Positions 17,608 to 25,877 of a DNA stretch of 64,000 nucleotides are shown here, in pieces; the first letter of the stretch is position 1; each line of letters starts with the position of its first letter. This DNA is from Lentisphaerota bacterium (GTDB lineage: Bacteria > Verrucomicrobiota > Lentisphaeria > Victivallales > Victivallaceae): positions 1-64,000 of the forward strand of contig SUWF01000012.1 in assembly GCA_015061575.1 (NCBI GenBank), written 5' to 3'. The translations under genes and the position numbers were made by a program. Below the pieces are notes generated by a model that was not told where the DNA came from, ran no database searches, and was given only the letters and a program-made list of their open reading frames with translations.

Positions 17608-19208
17608 GAAAAATAGGTATATTTACAGCCTATCCGCCGTATGTCAAACTCAGCCAGGAGGGGCTGGGGCGGCTGATGGTATTTATAATGAAGGGCATGG
17701 TGGAAAATGGTGACAAGGTAACGATCCTTGCCCCCAGCTGGCACCGCAAAGAAATCAAAGAACTGCTCAAAGAACAGCTTTTGGAAAAAACGATCAAGAT
17801 CCGTACCATGCGCTATCACGCTCCGGTATTGCTGCTGATCTATCAACTGTTGTATTACTTCAAGCATCGGGAGCGTAAAGAGAAAAAACGCAATTTCTGG
17901 GCGGATGTTGTCAACTTTCTTATGTCGATAGTCTACAGTGCCTTATCCAGTTATTCATTTATTTTGTTTACACTGCAGTTTATTGTGTTGATGATCATCG
18001 GTATACCGATTTTGATCATAGTTGGATTGTATGCTGCTGTGCGGGTGGTTCTGCAGAATAAATGGGTGCGCAAAATGTTGAAGCCGTTGAAAATTGTGGA
18101 TGTATCGCGCTATATACGCTTTATTCCGCAAAAGCTCAAGGGCGATGCGCTGGCTTTGGGGGTACTCAATACCGTGCGCAAGTATGAAATCCGGAAGATG
18201 GTCAAGTTTGTCAACAAATCCGATATTGAATATTGGTACATACCCAATATTTTCTGGAATGAAACGCTCAAGATCAAAAAGAAGCGTTCGCTGGTGGCGC
18301 CGGATGTGGTTTATGCGGATTTTCCCAACCGCTATTCACCTTTGATGTCATTTAAGTATACCAGCGAAAATATTGATGATCTTTTGTCTAAACAGCCGAA
18401 ACTGGTCTGCTACAGCAACTACGTTGCCGAACAGCATCTGGCGCATTTGCGGGATGTGCGGCGGGCGAATATTCAGGTGATTCCGCACGGCGCAATGGAG
18501 CTTTCTGAACATCTGACGGCCGGTTTGAGTGCCAAAGAGATCGTGGAAGCGTATCTGCGCAATCCCTACCGGGAAACGCCCAATATTGAATACGTCCGGC
18601 AGATGCGGCTGGCGGAATGTGACTTTTTGTTTTATTCCTCGCAATACCGTTATCACAAAAACGTGCCCATGCTGCTGAATGTGTTGGCCAGATTGATCCG
18701 GGAAGAAAAAATGAGTATCAAGCTGGTGCTGACCTGTGCCAATTACTGGGATTTGGAAGAGATGGTCGAAAAGCTGAATTTGAGCCGTGATGTGATCTTT
18801 TTGCCCCGGGTGCCGGAAGCCGTGCTGGCCGGGTTGAACGGTTTGGCCCGACTGCATGTGAATCCATCGCTGTTTGAAGGGGCGTTCCCATTCACCTTTA
18901 CCGAGTCGGTATCTTGCGGGACGCCTTCGGTGATGGCGGATATTCCGGTTTCACGGGAAATCGTTACCGATGAAGAACTGCGCAAGATGATGTTTTTTGA
19001 TCCTTATGACGAAGATTCGATGATGGAACGCATCAAATGGGCGTTGGCGCACCGCGATGAATTGCTGGCCGCCCAGCTGCCGTTGTTTGAAAAGATCAAA
19101 CAGCGCTCGTGGGCCGATGTGGCCGAAGAATACGTCCAGAGTATGCGCTACTTTACTTTGCGCAAAATGCCCAAACGCCGGAGAAGAGCATGGAAGCGCA
19201 AGCGCTGA
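17604..19208 (+). CDS. GT4-like glycosyltransferase with internal membrane segment
   Basis: A 534-residue protein starting MRKIGIFTAYPPYVKLSQEGLGRL, typical of GT-B enzymes, and ending with a GT4 donor domain (YSSQYRYHKNVPMLLNVL, VNPSLFEGAFPFTFTESVSCGTPSVMAD). Unusually, residues ~101-150 are a long hydrophobic stretch that could form one or two membrane spans or a re-entrant hairpin, inserted in the N-terminal domain. This would anchor the enzyme at the membrane where the lipid-linked acceptor sits. The ATG at 17604 overlaps the previous stop (ATGA), so translation is coupled. The last residues are very basic (KRRRRAWKRKR). Specificity is unknown. Confidence 0.75.
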   Translation: MRKIGIFTAYPPYVKLSQEGLGRLMVFIMKGMVENGDKVTILAPSWHRKEIKELLKEQLLEKTIKIRTMRYHAPVLLLIYQLLYYFKHRERKEKKRNFWADVVNFLMSIVYSALSSYSFILFTLQFIVLMIIGIPILIIVGLYAAVRVVLQNKWVRKMLKPLKIVDVSRYIRFIPQKLKGDALALGVLNTVRKYEIRKMVKFVNKSDIEYWYIPNIFWNETLKIKKKRSLVAPDVVYADFPNRYSPLMSFKYTSENIDDLLSKQPKLVCYSNYVAEQHLAHLRDVRRANIQVIPHGAMELSEHLTAGLSAKEIVEAYLRNPYRETPNIEYVRQMRLAECDFLFYSSQYRYHKNVPMLLNVLARLIREEKMSIKLVLTCANYWDLEEMVEKLNLSRDVIFLPRVPEAVLAGLNGLARLHVNPSLFEGAFPFTFTESVSCGTPSVMADIPVSREIVTDEELRKMMFFDPYDEDSMMERIKWALAHRDELLAAQLPLFEKIKQRSWADVAEEYVQSMRYFTLRKMPKRRRRAWKRKR

Positions 19209-19828
19209 TCATCCACGGCTGCGGCGGACATGCCCGGAGTGTGGCTGCCAATTTGCTGGATCTCTTTGAAAATATAATCTTTGCTGATGCTGCGGCCCGC
19301 CCCGGCGAAACTATTCTGGGGTGCAAAGTGGTCAAAGATTTCCGGCAGATCGAAAAATTTCAGCATTGTCTGCATCATGTTGCATTAGGCGACTTGGAGC
19401 GCAAAAAAGAACTCTTTATGGAGCTTGAAGCGCTCGGATTGCGGCTGCCGGCACTGGCGGTTCGCAGCGCGGAGATACATGACAGTGCCGAACTGGGAGA
19501 TGGGACTTTTGTCGGAGCCGGAGCTTATGTCGGGCCGCTGGCCGTGATTGGCAAAAACAGTATAATCAATACTCATGCCGTAATTGAACACGATAGCAGA
19601 ATCGGTGATCATACGCACATATCCGTCAACAGCACGGTGGCCGGATATTGCCGCATCGGCAGTCAGGTCATGCTGGGGGCTGGTGCCACGGTCATAGATA
19701 AAACGTCAATCGGCGATAATTGCATCATCGGTGCCGGCGGCGTGGTCTGCAAGGATCTGACTGTTGCCGGTACCTATGTGGGCGTACCGGTAAAATTGCT
19801 GAAAAAACAGCAGGATCAAGCGTTGTGA
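19190..19828 (+). CDS. Sugar O/N-acetyltransferase, left-handed beta-helix (PerB/NeuD/PglD-like)
   Basis: A 212-residue protein with the N-terminal nucleotide-sugar-binding start LIIHGCGGHARSVA and a hexapeptide-repeat left-handed beta-helix from ~110 on (GDGTFVGAGAYVGPLAVIG, IINTHAVIEHDSRIGD, where His is the usual catalytic base). The C-terminal GVPVKLL is typical. Relatives acetylate UDP-4-amino sugars or GDP-perosamine. With gmd and a perosamine-synthetase-like gene in the same operon, GDP-perosamine N-acetylation is the best guess. The start at 19190 lies 19 bases inside the previous gene. Confidence 0.8.
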   Translation: MEAQALIIHGCGGHARSVAANLLDLFENIIFADAAARPGETILGCKVVKDFRQIEKFQHCLHHVALGDLERKKELFMELEALGLRLPALAVRSAEIHDSAELGDGTFVGAGAYVGPLAVIGKNSIINTHAVIEHDSRIGDHTHISVNSTVAGYCRIGSQVMLGAGATVIDKTSIGDNCIIGAGGVVCKDLTVAGTYVGVPVKLLKKQQDQAL

Positions 19829-20643
19829 AAAAGTTTGCAGCTGACAAGTTCAACAGTTCCATGCCTTCTTTGTGGAGAAGCTTTATCTATTGGCAAAAAT
19901 CATTTGCCGGAAAGTATCAGGAACTTAAGCAGGGCGGCTATCTGCAGGAAAACGGTCGATCTGAAATGATCTGGCAGACCCGCAGCAAATATGTGCTCAA
20001 AGTTCCGCTGGGCGATGGAAAGTTTGTGGTTTATAAAAGTTACCGCAAGATCAGCAAGCCTTACAAATTCTATTTCCGGCCGTCGCCCTGCACGGCGGAG
20101 GCGTTGAATTATCAGCTTATGATGAATTGTCATTTGCCGATGGCGGAATTGTTGGCGGTGGGGGAAGAACGCAGCTTTCTGCATTTGCGGAACGCTTTTA
20201 TTGTTACCGGATTTGCCGATGGCTTCCGGGATGGCCGGGATTTTGCCCGTGGCGGAGCGCTGTCTGAGCAGTTGGCGTACCGCAGTGAATTTATTTTGCG
20301 CAATCTGGCGCTGCTGGCGCATTGCCATGACTGCGGAATACTGCATCGGGGATTTACTCCGGCGAATTTGTTGTATAAAGTCCGGGAGCAAGCTGCCGAA
20401 AAAGGGCACCAGTTGGATATTGTCTGGATCGATGTGGCCAGCTGCCGGAAACAGAACCGCTGGCGCATAAATAAAAATGCGGTGGTGGATTTTGTGCAGT
20501 TTTTCCGCTTTTTTGATTTCAGCAGTGATGAGCTGGCAGAATATGTGCAGTATTACTGCCAAAATCGGAAAAATCATCCCCCGGCGGCAGATAAATTGTT
20601 GAGTAAATTGCAGGAAAAACTGCCCAAGCGGAATAAAAATTAA
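19825..20643 (+). CDS. WaaP-like kinase-fold protein lacking the catalytic Asp
   Basis: A 272-residue protein starting at GTG 19825, overlapping the previous stop (GTGA). The layout fits the LPS-kinase/RIO-like kinase fold: a beta-rich lobe with KYVLKVPLGDGKFVVYKSY, a helical lobe with ALLAHCHDCGILHRGFTPANLLY, then DIVWIDVASC. In active kinases the loop reads HRDxxxxN; here Asp is Gly (HRG) while the Asn and the metal-binding Asp (WID) remain. It may therefore be a pseudokinase or use altered chemistry. Its place at the end of the polysaccharide operon suggests modification of lipid A/core sugars. Function is not established. Confidence 0.6.
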   Translation: MKKFAADKFNSSMPSLWRSFIYWQKSFAGKYQELKQGGYLQENGRSEMIWQTRSKYVLKVPLGDGKFVVYKSYRKISKPYKFYFRPSPCTAEALNYQLMMNCHLPMAELLAVGEERSFLHLRNAFIVTGFADGFRDGRDFARGGALSEQLAYRSEFILRNLALLAHCHDCGILHRGFTPANLLYKVREQAAEKGHQLDIVWIDVASCRKQNRWRINKNAVVDFVQFFRFFDFSSDELAEYVQYYCQNRKNHPPAADKLLSKLQEKLPKRNKN

Positions 20644-20683
20644 AAAAAAGTTGAAAAAAATATAAATTTTTTGCTTTCAAAAC

Positions 20684-20712
20684 TTGTTTATCTTTCCGCC
20701 AAGCGTTATATT
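20684..20712 (+). promoter_or_regulatory. Probable promoter of a non-coding transcript or rarA leader
   Basis: TTGTTT (20684-20689) and TATATT (20707-20712) are spaced by 17 bases, giving a transcription start near 20719. It lies directly after the polysaccharide operon and 440 bp ahead of the next gene. Confidence 0.45.
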
Positions 20713-20718
20713 ACAGTG

Positions 20719-21088
20719 AGCCCGGGTGAGATTATTGTTTAATTTGAACAAATCTCATTTACCGGATTATATAGACAGGCCGCCAGGAACAGTGGAAACT
20801 GAAAGTTTTTTAGTGTGACAAAGCGGGCGAAGTGAAGATTTTTCTAATACCAAGGCTTGGGCCGGGAGGTTTCTCCGGCGTCGGGTGTGCATAAATAACG
20901 GCGTCGGACGTTGAGTTGGCGGGAGATTGGTCGATTTTCAGACAATTCAGCAAGACATAAAACGGTGTGCCGGCTGTTGAAAAAAAAGTGCCGGCTGATA
21001 AAAATTCATTTTGTCCGGTGTTGCCGGTGATTAGTTTGGTGTTCCTAACGGACGGTCAGGTGCAGTGTGCATCAGGCGTCCGTTTTTT
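20719..21088 (+). ncRNA. Candidate structured non-coding RNA (6S RNA possible by position only)
   Basis: This ~370-base stretch has no open frame but has a promoter in front and an intrinsic terminator at its end. Hairpins are visible: TGAGATT/AATCTCA (20727-20733 with 20751-20757) and GCCGGC/GCCGGC (20969-20974 with 20990-20995). GTGCCGGCTG is repeated at 20967 and 20988, and CGGCGTCGG at 20876 and 20899. RNase P RNA, tmRNA and SRP RNA core motifs are absent. The genes that follow are rarA and 5-formyl-THF cyclo-ligase; the latter neighbours 6S RNA in many bacteria, which is the only reason to propose 6S. It may instead be a long rarA leader. Confidence 0.4.
21047..21088 (+). terminator. Intrinsic terminator ahead of rarA
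   Basis: AACGGACG (21047-21054) pairs with CGTCCGTT (21077-21084), followed by a T-run to 21088. The loop carries a smaller TGCA/TGCA stem. It ends a transcript 60 bases before the rarA start, so it marks either the end of a separate RNA or an attenuator. Confidence 0.65.
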
Positions 21089-21149
21089 GCTTTGCAAGCA
21101 GAGTTTTACGGTCTGTCAGGGAATTTTTTTCTATACAGATTGGTAATAT

Positions 21150-22511
21150 ATGGACGAGTTGCAATTCAACTTTGGAGCCGCCAACAGCTCCGGGAACAGT
21201 GGTGCCGACGGCAGATCGGGCAGTGAACGTATGCCGCTGGCGGCCCGTATGCGCCCCCGGTCGCTGGAGGAATATTGCGGCCAAAGTCATATCCTGGGGC
21301 CGGGCAAGCTGTTGCGCCGGGCCATTGATGCGGATAATTTCAGCTCGATAATTCTTTCCGGCCCTCCCGGCGTGGGCAAAACCAGTTTGGCGGAACTCAT
21401 TGCGCTCAGCACCGATGCAGCGTTTATCCGCCTTTCCGGAGTGACCAGCACCGTTGCAGACATCCGCAACGAGATCGCCAGTGCCAAAACCCGCCGTTAC
21501 AACTCCGGGCGCAAAACGATCCTTTTTGTTGACGAGATCCACCGCTTTAACCGGGCGCAGCAGGATTCGCTGCTGCCGGATGTGGAATCCGGCGTGGTAC
21601 GGCTGATCGGTGCAACGACGTTCAATCCGCAATTTTATGTGGTCAATGCGCTTATGAGCCGCTCGCTGAGTTTTCAGCTGGAGCCGCTTTCGGAGGCGGA
21701 TATCAAAAAGCTCATCACCAATGCGCTGCACGATGAACGGGGATTTGGCAGACTCAAGATTGAATTGACCGACGAAGCACTGGATTTCTTTGCCGAAGTG
21801 TGCGAAGGCGATGGCCGCCGCTCGCTGAATGCTTTGGAAATGGCCGTATTATCCACCCCCGTCGGCGAAGACGGCGTGATCCATGTGGGGAAGAGTGTGG
21901 CCGAAGAATCTGTGCAGAAAAAAATCGTAAATTACGATGATGACGCACATTATGATACTGCCAGTGCATTTATAAAAAGTATGCGCGGCAGCGATCCGGA
22001 TGCGGCCATATACTATTTGGCCAAGATGCTGCACGCTGGCGAGGATATCCGCTTTATTGCCCGGCGGATGGTGATTTTAGCCAGCGAAGATATTGGCAAT
22101 GCCGACCCCCGGGCGATCACGCTGGCCACTTCGGTTATGCAGGCAGTGGAGTTTGTGGGAATGCCGGAAGCCAGGATCATCCTGGCGCAAGGGGTTACTT
22201 ATCTGGCCACAGCGCCCAAGAGCAATGCATCGTATCTGGCGATCAATGAAGCGTTGAGTGATGTCAAAAACAACCGGGTACAGCCCATACCGTTTGCGTT
22301 GCGGGATCCGCATTCTGCCGGCGGCAAGGCCAATAAGCATGGTGCCGATTACATATATCCGCACGAAACCGGCGGCTTTGCCGTACAGGATTATATGGCC
22401 GTGCCCAAAAAATATTATAACGTTCCCGGCGTTGGCTACGAAGCCAAAATAAAAGAACGGCTGGATTATTTTGATCAGTTGCGCCGTTCTGCAGCAGGAG
22501 AAAATAAATGA
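21150..22511 (+). CDS. rarA: Replication-associated recombination protein A (AAA+ ATPase)
   Basis: A 453-residue AAA+ ATPase of the RarA/MgsA/WRNIP1 family, which acts at stalled replication forks. Seen are [17 protein letters not shown] near the N-terminus, Walker [10 protein letters not shown] (~71-79), Walker [19 protein letters not shown], a GATTFNPQF sensor-1 segment, and the C-terminal tetramer domain with [19 protein letters not shown] and PLKK-less PKKYYNVP end typical of the family. Length is normal. Its last four bases overlap the next gene (ATGA). Confidence 0.93.
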   Translation: MDELQFNFGAANSSGNSGADGRSGSERMPLAARMRPRSLEEYCGQSHILGPGKLLRRAIDADNFSSIILSGPPGVGKTSLAELIALSTDAAFIRLSGVTSTVADIRNEIASAKTRRYNSGRKTILFVDEIHRFNRAQQDSLLPDVESGVVRLIGATTFNPQFYVVNALMSRSLSFQLEPLSEADIKKLITNALHDERGFGRLKIELTDEALDFFAEVCEGDGRRSLNALEMAVLSTPVGEDGVIHVGKSVAEESVQKKIVNYDDDAHYDTASAFIKSMRGSDPDAAIYYLAKMLHAGEDIRFIARRMVILASEDIGNADPRAITLATSVMQAVEFVGMPEARIILAQGVTYLATAPKSNASYLAINEALSDVKNNRVQPIPFALRDPHSAGGKANKHGADYIYPHETGGFAVQDYMAVPKKYYNVPGVGYEAKIKERLDYFDQLRRSAAGENK

Positions 22512-23086
22512 GCAGTATCGATGATGCCAAACGTATGCTGCGCAAGCATTATATAAGTGCCCGCAAGGATTTTGACAATGTCCAGCGCACCATTAAAGAT
22601 ATTGCGATAGCTGAAAATATCAATAAGTTGTTGGGTATGATCAATGTCTGTGGTGTTGTGGGGTATGACAGTGACGGCAGCGAACCGGATCTCTTTGAGG
22701 TTATGGAAGGGGTTCGCAAACAGGGCAGACAAATCGCTGCTCCCCGCTACAACAGCGTTGCTGAAACCTATGAGCCGGTGCTGGTTGGCAACTGGGATGA
22801 GGATTTTGTGGAAGCTCGCTATGGTTTGATGGAGCCGAAAATGGAATTGCCGACAGCCCCAGTTGCCGCCAACTGGGTTTGGCTGGTGCCGGCGGTCGCC
22901 TTTGACGGGCAGGGGCGGCGGCTGGGCCGGGGCGGCGGCTATTATGACCGGATGCTGAGCAAGTATCCGGGAAAACGTATTGGAGTATGCTACCAATGTC
23001 AGTTCAGCAGTTCAGATCTGCCGGGAACAGAGCATGATCAGAAACTGGATTGGGTGGTTACTGAAGAAAAAGTATATAATTTTTAA
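22508..23086 (+). CDS. fau: 5-formyltetrahydrofolate cyclo-ligase
   Basis: A 192-residue protein that converts 5-formyl-THF plus ATP to 5,10-methenyl-THF. The diagnostic C-terminal motif GRLGRGGGYYDRML-like (here RRLGRGGGYYDRML) and the preceding LVPAVAFDGQG are present, and the N-terminus has the K-x-x-LRK helix that binds the folate tail. Overlap with rarA by four bases shows an operon. In enterobacteria this gene follows the 6S RNA gene. Confidence 0.9.
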   Translation: MSSIDDAKRMLRKHYISARKDFDNVQRTIKDIAIAENINKLLGMINVCGVVGYDSDGSEPDLFEVMEGVRKQGRQIAAPRYNSVAETYEPVLVGNWDEDFVEARYGLMEPKMELPTAPVAANWVWLVPAVAFDGQGRRLGRGGGYYDRMLSKYPGKRIGVCYQCQFSSSDLPGTEHDQKLDWVVTEEKVYNF

Positions 23087-23162
23087 TTTCCTGATTGCGC
23101 TTGATTGCTTGAAAGCATCCCAAGTGCAGCAGGGCGAAAACCAAAGAAAGAAAAATAATAAA

Positions 23163-24707
23163 ATGATTACCCCAATTCTTATTGGTGCCGGTGGCGTTGC
23201 AGCGGGCGCAGTGGTGATGTTTATCATCCAAAGCACGCTCAAGCAATCTGCCATGACGGTAGCCGCCAAGCTGAAAGCTGAAGCCGGTCGGGAGGCTGAA
23301 CACGTTCTGCGTGAAGCCAAAGTCACTGCCCGGGCGGAAGTGTTGAAAATGCGTGACGAAGCCGAAGCCGAGCTTAAAGAACGCCGCCGTGAACAGGCCG
23401 GGCAGGAAAAACGCCTTGTCCAGCGCGAAGAAGCGTTGGATAAACGTGCCGCCGGTTTGGAAGATCAACAGCGTGATCTGGATAAACAGCAAAAAGAGAT
23501 CGCTCTCTTGCGTGAACGTTTGAGCAACCGTGAACAGGAATTGACTGCCAGTATTTCCCGGCAGATCGATGAGTTGGAACGGGTGGCCGGTATGAATCGG
23601 GATGAAGCCCGGGAAATTCTGCTGGAAAAACTCAAGAACGAAGTTCGCAATGAATCCGGCTTGCTGGTGCGCAATATGCTCGACGAAGCCAAGGAACGCT
23701 CCGAAAAAGAAGCCAACCGCATCCTGACTTACGCCATCCAGCGTTATGCCTCGGATTGCACCTACGAACGCACCACCGCCACGATCCCGCTGCCCAATGA
23801 CGAAATGAAGGGCCGGATCATCGGCCGGGAAGGGCGCAATATCCGGGCGCTGGAAGCTGCTACCGGAGTAAATATCCTTATCGATGACACGCCGGAAGCG
23901 GTGGTCATTTCCTGCTTTGACCCCATCCGTAAAGAGGTGGCACGTCAGCTTATGGAACGCTTGATCTCTGACGGCCGTATCCACCCCACCCGGGTGGAGG
24001 AATTGACCGCCAAGATCACCCGGGAAGTGGAAGAAGATGCCTACAGCGCCGGGGAACGTGCCGTGCTGGAAACCGGTTTGACCGGGGTGGCTCCGCAGTT
24101 GATCAAACTGTTGGGACGGCTCAAATACCGTTACAGTTTTTCTCAGAATGTGCTGCAGCACTCGCTGGAAACGGCGTACTTTATGGGCGTGATCGCCGCC
24201 GAGCTGGGCTTGGATGAAGGCAAAGCCCGCCGTATTGGTTTGTTCCACGACATCGGTAAAGCTGTGGACCACGAAGTGGAAGGTTCGCACGCTGCCATCG
24301 GTGCGGATATTTTGCGCAAACACAACGAACCCAAAGATGTGGTGCAGGCTGTGGCCGCCCACCATGCGGAAGTCGAACCGACTTCGCTGTATGATGTGCT
24401 GATCAACGCCTGTGATACGCTTTCGGCCTCCCGGCCGGGTGCCCGCAGCGAAACTACGGAGCTTTATCTCAAACGTTTGGAACAGCTGGAAAATATTGCG
24501 CATGAATTTCCCGGGGTGGAATCCTGCTTTGCGCTGCAGGCCGGTCGGGAAGTGCGTGTGATCGTAAGCCCCGAAAAGGTTTCTGAAGGCGAAGCGCAGA
24601 TGCTGGCCCGGGATATTTGCCAGAAGATCGAACACGAAATGAATTATCCCGGCCAGATCAAAGTCACGATCATCCGCGAAACCCGTTCGGTGGAATACGC
24701 CAAGTAA
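23163..24707 (+). CDS. rny: Ribonuclease Y
   Basis: A 514-residue membrane-anchored endoribonuclease that starts decay of many mRNAs. One N-terminal membrane span (PILIGAGGVAAGAVVMFII) is followed by a long charged coiled coil (~30-200), a KH domain (GRIIGREGRNIRALEAATG) and an HD domain with RIGLFHDIGKAVDHEVEGSHA (HD at ~361). Length matches the family (~510-520). I use the ATG at 23163 because it places the membrane span at the very start; the open frame extends upstream into the previous gene without support. Confidence 0.95.
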   Translation: MITPILIGAGGVAAGAVVMFIIQSTLKQSAMTVAAKLKAEAGREAEHVLREAKVTARAEVLKMRDEAEAELKERRREQAGQEKRLVQREEALDKRAAGLEDQQRDLDKQQKEIALLRERLSNREQELTASISRQIDELERVAGMNRDEAREILLEKLKNEVRNESGLLVRNMLDEAKERSEKEANRILTYAIQRYASDCTYERTTATIPLPNDEMKGRIIGREGRNIRALEAATGVNILIDDTPEAVVISCFDPIRKEVARQLMERLISDGRIHPTRVEELTAKITREVEEDAYSAGERAVLETGLTGVAPQLIKLLGRLKYRYSFSQNVLQHSLETAYFMGVIAAELGLDEGKARRIGLFHDIGKAVDHEVEGSHAAIGADILRKHNEPKDVVQAVAAHHAEVEPTSLYDVLINACDTLSASRPGARSETTELYLKRLEQLENIAHEFPGVESCFALQAGREVRVIVSPEKVSEGEAQMLARDICQKIEHEMNYPGQIKVTIIRETRSVEYAK

Positions 24708-24725
24708 ATTTAAAGGAGTTTCACC

Positions 24726-25865
24726 ATGTCTGGGTGCGCAGAAAATATCCGTCGGGTCAAGCTGGAAATCGATTGCACCAAGCTGCTGCATAATTTTGCC
24801 GCAGTACAAAAAAAAGTGGAATCGTGTCAGATTCTGTCGGTTTTGAAGGCCAATGCTTACGGTACCGGTGCTGACCGCATGGGGCCGTTGGCCGTCAAAG
24901 CCGGAGCCAGCCGCATCGGCGTGGCAGATCTGGCGGAAGCTTTGGCCATGCAAAAAGCTGTGCAGCAGCAAGTACCGGTGCAGATATTGGGTGTGGTGAC
25001 GCCGGACGAATTGCCGGTGGCTGTTGAAAACAACGTGGTTATTCCGGTGGACGGTCTGGCGATGGCCCAAGCGGTTTCTGCTGAAGCAGTGCGGCAGCAG
25101 AAAAGTGCCACGGTGCATCTGATTCTGGATACCGGCATGGGGCGGTTCGGCTGGCTGGCCGGAGCGGTGGCCGACGAGATCAAAGCGGCGGCACAGCTGC
25201 CGAATTTGCAGATCGAAGGGCTGTATTCGCACTTTCCGTGCGCCGGAACTCCCGGCGAGGCCGGAACATTGGCGCAGATCGAACTCTTCAAGCAGCAGTT
25301 GGAAGAGCTGCAGAAAGCCGGAGTGACTTTCCGCTACCGGCACATTGCGGCTTCGGACGGCATACTTTGTCAGACGCCCAGTCATCAGGAACCGTTCAAT
25401 CTGGTGCGGCTGGGCTTGTGCTGGTATGGCGTGTGCCGCAATCCGGGCGAAGAGGATATAAATTTGCAGCCGGCATTGCGGCTGACTACCGTTGTGGGGG
25501 CTGTGCGGGAACTGCCAGCCGGGTTCACGGTCGGTTATAACCGGACGGTCAAACTGCAGCGCAAAACTAAAGTAGCCACGATTTGTGCGGGGTATGCTGA
25601 TGGTTTGCCGCTGGCTTTGTCCAATACCGGAAGGGTGTTGATCAATGGCTGCAGCTGCCCGGTGCTGGGACGGGTTTCCATGGACTACACGATGGTGGAT
25701 GTAAGCAATGTTCCGGGCGAGGTCAAATGGGGTACGCCGGTGACACTCTGGGGGCAGGATGGGAATGAATATTTGGGCATTGCAGAATATGCCCAACACA
25801 AAAATACGCACATACACGATATACTTTGCGCGCTGGGCTGCCGGGTGCAGAGGGTATATTGCTGA
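24726..25865 (+). CDS. alr: Alanine racemase
   Basis: A 379-residue PLP enzyme that makes D-alanine for peptidoglycan. The PLP lysine is K41 in VLKANAYGTGADRM. The second barrel/domain interface shows HLILDTGMGRFGW, LYSHFPCAG, the CAGYADGLPLALSN segment, and GRVSMDYTMVDVS where the Cys-Met-Asp-Gln region is usually found. AAAGGAGTTTCACC before the ATG is a clear binding site. It stands 18 bases after rny and 12 before prfB, in one transcription unit. Confidence 0.95.
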   Translation: MSGCAENIRRVKLEIDCTKLLHNFAAVQKKVESCQILSVLKANAYGTGADRMGPLAVKAGASRIGVADLAEALAMQKAVQQQVPVQILGVVTPDELPVAVENNVVIPVDGLAMAQAVSAEAVRQQKSATVHLILDTGMGRFGWLAGAVADEIKAAAQLPNLQIEGLYSHFPCAGTPGEAGTLAQIELFKQQLEELQKAGVTFRYRHIAASDGILCQTPSHQEPFNLVRLGLCWYGVCRNPGEEDINLQPALRLTTVVGAVRELPAGFTVGYNRTVKLQRKTKVATICAGYADGLPLALSNTGRVLINGCSCPVLGRVSMDYTMVDVSNVPGEVKWGTPVTLWGQDGNEYLGIAEYAQHKNTHIHDILCALGCRVQRVYC

Positions 25866-25877
25866 GGAGTTGGAATT

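Noticed and set aside
20719-21088. RNase P RNA, tmRNA or SRP RNA
   Set aside because: The conserved core words of these RNAs (for example GAGGAAAGTCC, the tRNA-like ends of tmRNA, or the SRP tetraloop region) are absent.
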